Origin: Deltaproteobacteria bacterium | GTDB lineage: Bacteria; Bdellovibrionota_F; JAHFAK01 | DNA: 8,193 bases | Direction: 5' to 3' | Assembly: GCA_023250585.1 (NCBI GenBank) | Contig: JAHFAK010000105.1 | Location: 1-8,193 of the forward strand | Shown: positions 1-5,093 of the stretch, piece after piece | Layout: every line of letters begins with the position of its first letter | Numbering within the stretch: position 1 is the first letter of the stretch | The notes under the pieces: generated by a model | Seen by the model: the letters and a program-made list of their open reading frames with translations, nothing else | What the model was told of the DNA's origin: nothing | Databases searched by the model: none | Program-made: the position numbers and the translations under genes

Positions 1-2
1 AA

Positions 3-557
3 ACTGAGCTTAAAAATCTTTTTATTCTCTTCAAAGTACTTGATGAGAAAAAGCTCTTTATTCCTCTTACTCAAGTAGAAGAGTTTCGTTGGGCCGAATA
101 TCATGAAATTATAATGAAGACACTCTTTGGTGATGCATTTAGTGTGCTTCTTGATCAACGAAGCAATATTCGTGTGCCTTTAAAAATTCCTGTTGAATAT
201 GTCATAAAAGGCAGACCGGTTATAAAAATTGAGACCATGGATATAAGCTTATTTGGAATGTGCGTTCCTTTAAATCCTACCGTAAAAGTCGGATCTCTGG
301 TAACAATAAAATTTTGTATTGAATGCAAAAAATGGATTTTTAAGTGGAAGAAAAAACTTATTTTTGAGGGTCGGATCAATTGGGCTTCTCTTGCAAAAAA
401 TGCCATGGGTATAGAGTTTATACAGGTAACGGAAAAAACACGTCTTCATTTATTTCGAATTATCTATCTCTATCTTGAACGACTCGTTGATGCTTACAAT
501 TTAGAAAATACAGATACTCCTGATCAAAAAATTCATAAGTCGGTCCCCACCTTATGA
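3..557 (+). CDS. PilZ-domain protein, 5' end outside the window
   Basis: PilZ domains bind cyclic di-GMP and pass the signal to motility, biofilm or secretion machinery. The two diagnostic motifs are visible. Numbered from the in-frame ATG at 114, R16-xxx-R20 opens the domain and D43-x-S-xx-G48 follows about 25 residues later, which is the usual RxxxR ... D/NxSxxG spacing. The rest is a beta-rich barrel ending in a helical segment. I do not accept the ATG at 114 as the start. The frame stays open to the left edge with a protein-like sequence (38 extra residues or more), there is no ribosome-binding site before 114, and no ATG, GTG or TTG occurs in frame between 3 and 114. The gene is therefore partial, with an N-terminal region of unknown size and function. 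It ends with TGA inside a hairpin shared with the convergent gene. Membership of the PilZ family is clear; the effector target is unknown. Confidence 0.85.
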   Translation, partial: TELKNLFILFKVLDEKKLFIPLTQVEEFRWAEYHEIIMKTLFGDAFSVLLDQRSNIRVPLKIPVEYVIKGRPVIKIETMDISLFGMCVPLNPTVKVGSLVTIKFCIECKKWIFKWKKKLIFEGRINWASLAKNAMGIEFIQVTEKTRLHLFRIIYLYLERLVDAYNLENTDTPDQKIHKSVPTL

Positions 558-575
558 ATCAATGAAGTTTTTTTT
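526..575. terminator. Bidirectional intrinsic terminator between two convergent genes
   Basis: A perfect 9-bp inverted repeat, ATTCATAAG (531-539) and CTTATGAAT (551-559), encloses an 11-base loop. On the minus strand the stem is followed directly by a run of T (opposite the A-run 526-531), which is the classical intrinsic layout for the hypothetical gene. On the plus strand a run of eight T (568-575) follows 8 bases after the stem, so termination of the PilZ transcript is plausible but less canonical. The PilZ stop codon (555-557) lies within the hairpin and the hypothetical gene's stop codon (559-561) begins at its edge. Confidence 0.7.
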
Positions 576-1182
576 CACTATCAACAGGAATGATTCCTTC
601 TTGTATGAGCTTTTTTTCGAGTCGTTGACTTTTTGTTGAAATCCAATGTTCGTACATCTTCAAAAGATCTTTATTGGAGGTAATGCGACTTGCTTCGCGA
701 ACTTCCGCAAGAATATCAGTTAATTTAATAAATTTTTGAGATAACTCATAATAAATTAATGCAAGGGCTTCATTGTGTTTAATTGCTTTCATAATATGAG
801 AAAGCTCATTATACGCATTCTCACCCATACTGACATAGTATTTCATATCAATTGATTTCCGATGAATACTCTCGGAAAAAAAACCTGAAACATACAATGA
901 ATGATCACCTAATTTTTTATAAAGTTGAATTTTTTCGATCGAATCGGCATTTAAAGCTTTTGCTAAAATAAGTGCCAAGGGAACTTCAACAAAATTACCT
1001 TCCGTATCTTTTGTATAGAGCTTTTCGGTTTTAAAGAAATTAGTTAAAAGATTTACCAAATAAAATGATGCTTCCTCAGAAATATGGGCCTTTTGGCGAT
1101 TGATTTCCTGTTCGACAAGTTCTTTGAAGTATTCGGCAAGATTTTCAAAACTCAAAGATGGTCTTTTTCGTTTTGTTGTCAT
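559..1182 (-). CDS. Conserved hypothetical protein, 207 aa
   Basis: I know of no function for this protein. It is predicted soluble and mostly alpha-helical, with no signal peptide, membrane segment or recognisable catalytic motif. The family-like stretches are GDHSLYVSGFF (about 92-102), YYVSMGENAY (115-124) and a C-terminal segment of the type YEHW-ST-S-RLEKKL-G-IP (about 177-200). I recall this pattern from uncharacterised proteins of deltaproteobacterial-type bacteria, usually about 200-220 residues, so the length fits; that is memory, not a search. The start at 1182 is supported by an AGAGGAAG ribosome-binding site 9 bases upstream. The gene is divergent from cysS across a 72-bp region and converges on the PilZ gene with a 1-bp gap. 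Its codon usage and base composition match the housekeeping neighbours, so it looks like a resident chromosomal gene. Confidence 0.8.
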   Translation of the reverse strand: MTTKRKRPSLSFENLAEYFKELVEQEINRQKAHISEEASFYLVNLLTNFFKTEKLYTKDTEGNFVEVPLALILAKALNADSIEKIQLYKKLGDHSLYVSGFFSESIHRKSIDMKYYVSMGENAYNELSHIMKAIKHNEALALIYYELSQKFIKLTDILAEVREASRITSNKDLLKMYEHWISTKSQRLEKKLIQEGIIPVDSEKKLH

Positions 1183-1210
1183 TGATTTTCACTTCCTCTC
1201 ATTATAGAAT
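1182..1210 (+). promoter_or_regulatory. Putative promoter of cysS
   Basis: TTGATT (1182-1187) and TAGAAT (1205-1210) are separated by 17 bases, placing a transcription start near 1217 and a leader of roughly 38 bases before the cysS ATG. This candidate overlaps the start codon and leader of the divergent gene, so the two promoters would compete. The match to consensus is moderate. Confidence 0.35.
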
Positions 1211-1240
1211 AGTATACCATTTATTATGCGGAATGGTCAA
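1201..1240 (-). promoter_or_regulatory. Putative sigma70 promoter of the 207-aa hypothetical gene
   Basis: On the minus strand TTGACC (1240-1235) and TATACT (1216-1211) are separated by 18 bases, a good -35/-10 pair. A second -10-like TATAAT lies at 1206-1201 without a clear -35. An inverted repeat, ACCATT (1216-1221) with AATGGT (1232-1237), overlaps both elements and could be an operator, although a 6-bp repeat is weak evidence. Inferred from sequence only. Confidence 0.45.
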
Positions 1241-1254
1241 TATAGAGAGCCTGA

Positions 1255-2646
1255 ATGATTAAGTTTTACAATACGTTACATAATAAAAAAGAAGAATTTT
1301 ATGAGCGCGAAAAAGGCCTTGTAAAAATGTATACCTGCGGCCCGACTGTTTATAATTTTGCGCATATCGGAAATTTTAGGACGTATGTTTTTGAAGACCT
1401 CTTACGACGTTATTTAAAATACAAAGGTTATAAAGTCATTCAGGTTATGAATATTACCGATGTGGAAGATAAAACTATTCGTGAAGCAAAAAAAGCGGGC
1501 CTTTCGCTTGAAGCATATACAAAAAAATATGAGAAGTTCTTTTTCGAAGATCTCGATATTTTAGGAATAGAACGTGCTGAGTATTATCCCAGAGCAACTG
1601 AGCATATTGATCAAATGGTAGTAATCATCAAAAAATTACGTGAACAAGGTTTTACCTATGAATCGGAAGGTTCCATTTATTTCGACATTTCAAAATTCGA
1701 AAAATACGGAAAATTATCTAATATAGAAATTAATGAAACAAAATCAGGACTGCGTTACGATACCGATGAATACGAAAAAGAAGATGTGCGAGATTTTGTT
1801 TTATGGAAAGCAAAAAAAGGTGATGAACCTTCGTGGAATACGGAACTAGGCGTTGGTCGGCCGGGCTGGCATATTGAATGCAGTGCCATGAGTATGCATT
1901 ATCTTGGTGAATCATTCGATATTCATACCGGCGGAGTTGATAATATGTTTCCTCATCATGAAAATGAAATTGCCCAATCAGAATGCTGTACGGGAAAAAA
2001 GTTTGTTAACTTTTGGCTTCATTCTGCGCATTTAACTTTGAAAGAAGGAAAGATGTCCAAGTCCATTGGTAATATCTTGAATGTACGACAGATTTTAGAA
2101 AAAGGATTTTCAAAAGAAGCCTTGCGCTATTTTTTATTATCTGCGCACTATAAATCTCCACTCGCTTATTCCGAAGAAGCGCTTGAAGCTGCTGAAAAAG
2201 CTGTTACTCATGTCAATTATTTTCGAGATTTCATTGATGATTTTAAAGTCGGTAGCGAAAACAAAAAAATTGCAGCCCATATCCAAGAAGGAAAAAAAGG
2301 ATTCGAAGACAATTTTGATGATGATCTCAACAGTGCAGGAGCATTAGGAGTGCTTTTTATTTTCATTCGAAATATCAACAAAGAGTTATCGAATAGTTCT
2401 ATGAATGCTCAGAATAAAACTGAGATCCTCAATTTTTTACAATCCGTTAATAGAGTTCTCGGCGTCTTGCGAGAAAATAAAAAAGACTTACTCGATAAGG
2501 ACATCGAAGAATTGATACACAAACGAGAAGAAGCCAGAAAAAATAAAGATTTTTCATTGTCAGATACAATTCGAAATGATCTTCTTTCCAAAGGCATCGA
2601 GCTCGAAGACCGCAAAGATGGCACTCGCTGGATACGAAAAAAGTGA
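1255..2646 (+). CDS. cysS: Cysteinyl-tRNA synthetase
   Basis: This is a class I aminoacyl-tRNA synthetase that activates cysteine with ATP and charges tRNA-Cys in the cytoplasm. At 463 residues it is essentially the length of the E. coli enzyme (461). The Rossmann catalytic domain carries the HIGH-type motif as HIGN at 37-40, directly after the CGPTVYNFA signature, and KMSKS at 266-270. The four zinc ligands that select cysteine are at C28, C209, H234 and E238, the same numbering as I recall for E. coli CysRS. The segment with PGWHIECSAMS (around 209) and the FPHHENE block (232-238) are intact. The C-terminal helical anticodon-binding domain ends in the usual lysine/arginine-rich tail. The start ATG at 1255 is preceded by a modest GAGAG 5 bases upstream. 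The gene appears monocistronic, with its own candidate promoter. Nothing is missing or truncated. Confidence 0.98.
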   Translation: MIKFYNTLHNKKEEFYEREKGLVKMYTCGPTVYNFAHIGNFRTYVFEDLLRRYLKYKGYKVIQVMNITDVEDKTIREAKKAGLSLEAYTKKYEKFFFEDLDILGIERAEYYPRATEHIDQMVVIIKKLREQGFTYESEGSIYFDISKFEKYGKLSNIEINETKSGLRYDTDEYEKEDVRDFVLWKAKKGDEPSWNTELGVGRPGWHIECSAMSMHYLGESFDIHTGGVDNMFPHHENEIAQSECCTGKKFVNFWLHSAHLTLKEGKMSKSIGNILNVRQILEKGFSKEALRYFLLSAHYKSPLAYSEEALEAAEKAVTHVNYFRDFIDDFKVGSENKKIAAHIQEGKKGFEDNFDDDLNSAGALGVLFIFIRNINKELSNSSMNAQNKTEILNFLQSVNRVLGVLRENKKDLLDKDIEELIHKREEARKNKDFSLSDTIRNDLLSKGIELEDRKDGTRWIRKK

Positions 2647-2825
2647 GTATACCTAATCGGACCGGAAGTTGTGTCACACCTTTTTCTCACCTTTTTCTTC
2701 TTTTTCACCTTTTTTTCTACTTGCTGGCGCAAACGTTCCCGGTATTGGCCTTGCCGAATCATTCGAACATGCATCGGTTCCATCGGTCGGTGCTATTGTG
2801 AATGCTATCCGAGAGATAATTTAAA
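2647..2825. other. Intergenic region with polypyrimidine repeat and G+C-rich patch
   Basis: This 179-bp gap separates the convergent cysS and abiEii-like genes. Positions 2675-2719 are a pyrimidine tract with three imperfect copies of a TCACCTTTTT-like unit. A weak hairpin just before it (AAG-bulge-GTG, loop TCA, CAC-CTT, then T) might help terminate cysS. From 2721 to 2815 the G+C is about 53% by hand count, against about 35% in cysS and less in the toxin operon. One + strand frame stays open from 2657 to the stop at 2822-2824, with a protein-like stretch beginning LAGANVPGIGLAE, but there is no start codon of the usual type and no ribosome-binding site. It may be the tail of a lost gene. 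I recognise no family. Confidence 0.4.
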
Positions 2826-3851
2826 TTATGAATCAATACCATGAATGATATAATCATCTCTGTTAAGAATATTCTCTGTTTTACAATAAGGACATGAGTG
2901 ACCAGCGTTAATTATCGATAGACTTTCAAAAGCGCTTTTTGCAACTTGAATGCCTGCTCTAAATTCTTTTTTACATTTTTTGCATAGTACGAATAGTTGA
3001 ATTTTATCGTAATGGAGAACGCTTCTATATTTATTATATTCATCTTTAAAATTTTTCCGAAAATTAAAAACAAAATCACGGTTTGCAATGAAAGAAATTA
3101 AATCAGATTCTAAATCATTAAGGTAATGAGTACATACTTCATTGACTCGAGTATCCAGTTTTTTTACCAAGATGTCTTCGCTAATTTTTTCTCCTAGCTG
3201 ATCTGATAATTTATCCAAATTAGGGAAAACCGACTTTTTAAGGAACCAAATTAAATCATAGAAATCTCTTCCTTTAATAGTTTTCCTGTTTTCCTGTCCA
3301 TGTTGTTGATCTCTCATTAATGCAGCATGAATTTTCCCTGCGAAAAGATTAGGAAGATCATAATGTGTTACGATAAAATTGAATCCAAATTTACTTAAGG
3401 GTGTTTTTTCTGTTGTATATTTTCTGCTTTGAGCTTGAGAAAGATCAACATTAATTATTAAAAAATCACTATCGTTTTTTCCTGCGATTCCCAATTGTTT
3501 TAAAACAGGGAACTTACAGTCTATTCTTTTTTCTTGTTGTTTAAGAAGAATTCGTATGTCAGTATATTTGAAACGTTTGGTAAAGTAATCATGTAATTCT
3601 TGTTTAAAAAGAGGACTATCGAATTTGTCATGATAATCAAAATCTAAATCTTTAGATAGTCTTTCAAGTCCATACAAATGTCGTAAACAGGTTCCTCCGG
3701 TAAAAATAAGATTATTATAGGTATCATGATTATAGATAAAATTGAGGATGTAGAGCTGTAAATGCTCTCTTAGCATGTTTTTGAGGTACAAGGTATTAAT
3801 GCCTTGCTGCTGATTAGAATCGACGATTTTTTTTAATTCTTCAAATATCAT
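2826..3851 (-). CDS. AbiEii/AbiGii-family nucleotidyltransferase toxin with C-terminal zinc ribbon
   Basis: This is the toxin half of an AbiE-type (type IV) toxin-antitoxin or abortive-infection module. Members are nucleotidyltransferase-fold enzymes. Numbered from the ATG at 3857, the motifs are GGT-x-LR at 54-59, the metal-binding acids D70 and D72 in KDLDFDY, the LPNLFAGK-type lysine motif with K175, and GRDFYDLIWFL at 196-206. Residues after about 285 form an addition not usual for the family: C292-KK-C295 and C322-PY-C325, a four-cysteine zinc ribbon with a 26-residue spacer. I prefer the second ATG, at 3851, as the start, because AAAGGA lies 5 bases before it but would run into the ATG at 3857. 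The gene overlaps the end of its antitoxin by 11 bp, indicating coupled translation. All catalytic residues are present, so it is probably active. The target is unknown. Confidence 0.88.
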   Translation of the reverse strand: MIFEELKKIVDSNQQQGINTLYLKNMLREHLQLYILNFIYNHDTYNNLIFTGGTCLRHLYGLERLSKDLDFDYHDKFDSPLFKQELHDYFTKRFKYTDIRILLKQQEKRIDCKFPVLKQLGIAGKNDSDFLIINVDLSQAQSRKYTTEKTPLSKFGFNFIVTHYDLPNLFAGKIHAALMRDQQHGQENRKTIKGRDFYDLIWFLKKSVFPNLDKLSDQLGEKISEDILVKKLDTRVNEVCTHYLNDLESDLISFIANRDFVFNFRKNFKDEYNKYRSVLHYDKIQLFVLCKKCKKEFRAGIQVAKSAFESLSIINAGHSCPYCKTENILNRDDYIIHGIDS

Positions 3852-4482
3852 ATGCATCCTTTAAAATGGATAATAAATTTATATATTTTTTTATTTCAGT
3901 TAAGTTACAATATAATAAAAGTTCTTTTTCCTCCTTTTTTGTTAGTTTATCCAAATTAAAACGGTAAGATCTGAGAAGCTGTAGATCAATTGCTTGGATT
4001 CTCAGTAGTTTTAAATAAAGATAATCAAAGAGTGCTTTCATTTTTGTTGCTTCTTTAATTTCATAGTTTCCATACGTTTGTATTGTAAAGCCAGTGAATA
4101 GTCTTTCTGTAATATTTCTATAAATAAATGTTCCAAACTCATTGAGATAATTCCGTTTCAATTTGAGTGTAATAGAAGAGTATCCAAAGATGGACTCACT
4201 TATAATTCCATATTTCTGTAAAATAAATTCTAAACTAAGATATGAAGGTTCTTTGAGCTTATTAGCAATAAACATATAATAATCATCTTTTCTCGCATTG
4301 TTGTTATAGTATTCACGAGTAACATAAAGGCCTCTCTTTAATTGGATAAGAAGTCCTTTTCTAATCCATCGTTGTATAGTTTCATAAAGATTTTTATCAG
4401 TTATATTGAGTACTTGAGATAACGTATTTCGTGAAAAATAACTAAGAGAAGAAAGTTTTTTTAATTTAATAACTTGATTCAT
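3841..4482 (-). CDS. AbiEi-family antitoxin / winged-helix autorepressor
   Basis: AbiEi proteins neutralise the AbiEii toxin and repress their own operon by binding inverted repeats. This 213-residue protein has the expected order. An N-terminal winged helix-turn-helix spans about 10-55 and ends in the wing motif KRGLYV (49-54). Next comes the PSYLSLEFILQKYGII element (79-94), typical of the AbiEi C-terminal domain, and then the ATKMKALFDYLYL motif (145-157). It is the first gene of the operon and its 3' end overlaps the toxin gene. The start at 4482 is the only sensible one: an in-frame stop lies five codons upstream and no other ATG exists before residue 70. There is no Shine-Dalgarno sequence. 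Base composition is extreme, about 23-28% G+C in sampled lines, lower than flanking housekeeping genes, which suggests acquisition by transfer. The family call rests on motifs and operon order. Confidence 0.83.
   Translation of the reverse strand: MNQVIKLKKLSSLSYFSRNTLSQVLNITDKNLYETIQRWIRKGLLIQLKRGLYVTREYYNNNARKDDYYMFIANKLKEPSYLSLEFILQKYGIISESIFGYSSITLKLKRNYLNEFGTFIYRNITERLFTGFTIQTYGNYEIKEATKMKALFDYLYLKLLRIQAIDLQLLRSYRFNLDKLTKKEEKELLLYCNLTEIKKYINLLSILKDAYDI
3857..3862 (-). promoter_or_regulatory. Ribosome-binding site deciding the toxin start
   Basis: AAAGGA on the minus strand ends at 3857. It is 5 bases from the ATG at 3851-3849 but overlaps the ATG at 3857-3855, so the downstream ATG is the better start. 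The site lies inside the last codons of the antitoxin gene, as expected for a coupled operon. Confidence 0.55.
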
Positions 4483-4487
4483 TTTTG

Positions 4488-4502
4488 CTATATTTTATAT
4501 AG
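4488..4502. promoter_or_regulatory. Palindromic candidate operator over the -10 element
   Basis: CTATAT-TTT-ATATAG is a perfect 6-bp inverted repeat with a 3-base spacer. It covers the -10 element and the predicted transcription start of the AbiE-like operon, where binding of the winged-helix antitoxin would block polymerase. AbiEi proteins are known to autorepress through inverted repeats; binding here is inference. In such AT-rich DNA a short palindrome can also arise by chance. Confidence 0.45.
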
Positions 4503-4521
4503 TAAAATTAAATTAAGTCAA
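4492..4521 (-). promoter_or_regulatory. Promoter of the AbiE-like operon
   Basis: On the minus strand TTGACT (4521-4516) is followed after 18 bases by TAAAAT (4497-4492), or after 16 bases by TATAAA (4499-4494). Either pairing is a strong sigma70-type promoter. The start of transcription would fall about 4484-4488, leaving only a few bases before the antitoxin ATG at 4482, so the message would be leaderless or nearly so. Confidence 0.65.
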
Positions 4522-4635
4522 GAATAAATAGATTCCTTTTTTCTATTCGCTGCCTATTACTCACGTAGAGCATAAAAGCGAAAATCTTTTTTCTTTCTTT
4601 GCGGATATTTTTCTAAAAAAAGAACTACTACATAA

Positions 4636-4978
4636 AAAAAATTTGAGGTTGATTATCTTCCACCGATAGATTTGTCGCTTCCAGAAATTTCTCTTGCAGC
4701 AAATATAATGACAGGGAAGTTATCGATTTCTGGGATTCAGCCTAAACTTTCAATGAAGTTAAATAAAAAAGAAAAAATTGGAGGTTGTATCAAGTGGAGG
4801 AGAATATATTCTTAAACCACAAGTCTCTACGTTTCCTAATCTTCCACAAAACGAAAATCTCTGAATGACTATTGCAGAACATTTGGGAATAAACGTTCCT
4901 CCTCACACGCTTATACAGATTGCTGATGATAGCTTTGTGTACATTGTAAGACACTTTGATCGACAAAAAGGTACATAA
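4636..4978 (+). pseudogene. Degenerate hipA-family kinase/toxin gene remnant
   Basis: HipA proteins are serine/threonine kinases; classical HipA inactivates glutamyl-tRNA synthetase and forms a toxin-antitoxin pair with HipB. Frame 1 (4636-4780) gives the phosphate-loop region SISGIQPKLSMKL (4723-4761) after an N-terminal piece containing LSLPEISLAANIMTG. Continuity then moves to frame 2, where GGEYILKPQ, FPNLPQNENL, MTIAEHLGINVPPHTLI and YIVRHFDRQKG follow in family order (4796-4972). The shift is explained by one extra A in the A6 run at 4772-4777. Frame 2 is broken by TGA (4862-4864) and TAA (4976-4978). TGA serves as a normal stop in this window (cysS, PilZ gene), so recoding is unlikely. 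Catalytic-loop and C-terminal sequence beyond the FDR motif is absent, and no start or HipB-like partner is seen. The traces at about 4550-4635 and 4979-5020 are too decayed to call. Confidence 0.85.
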
Positions 4979-5033
4979 CGACTTCAAGGCATCGTTGATG
5001 AACGATTGTCAAGGATTGCTTAATCTCACCTTG

Positions 5034-5061
5034 TTGACACATTTTTTTTAAAGTTTATAGT
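5034..5061 (+). promoter_or_regulatory. Sigma70-type promoter of the porin operon
   Basis: A perfect TTGACA (5034-5039) and TATAGT (5056-5061) are separated by 16 bases, with an A/T-rich spacer containing a run of eight T. Transcription would begin near 5068, giving a leader of about 26 bases. This is the strongest promoter-like sequence in the window, consistent with an abundant outer-membrane protein. No operator-like repeat is apparent beside it. Confidence 0.7.
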
Positions 5062-5082
5062 AGAGTTAGTTTTAACCATTAA

Positions 5083-5088
5083 AAGGAG
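5083..5088 (+). promoter_or_regulatory. Strong ribosome-binding site of the porin gene
   Basis: AAGGAG lies 5 bases before the ATG at 5094. It is the best Shine-Dalgarno match in the window and fixes the start so that a complete signal peptide is encoded. Confidence 0.75.
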
Positions 5089-5093
5089 TCGGT

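Noticed and set aside
2675-2719. CRISPR-like or regular direct-repeat array
   Set aside because: There are only three imperfect short units in a low-complexity pyrimidine tract, with no unique spacers of constant length.
2409-2783. Minus-strand open frame of 124 codons with a lysine/arginine-rich stretch
   Set aside because: It overlaps the end of cysS antisense. The basic run is simply the complement of the pyrimidine repeat, and there is no ribosome-binding site or family resemblance.
4862-4864. In-frame TGA in the hipA remnant as recoding (alternative genetic code or selenocysteine)
   Set aside because: TGA acts as the normal stop for cysS, the PilZ gene, the hypothetical gene and others in the window, and the same gene also has a frameshift and a TAA.
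4790-4987. Minus-strand open frame of 65 codons
   Set aside because: It is antisense to the hipA remnant, whose + strand reading matches HipA motifs closely. No start signal is seen.
2826-5093. Insertion sequence or integrase carrying the toxin block
   Set aside because: No transposase, recombinase, terminal inverted repeats or target duplication could be seen by eye at either boundary.
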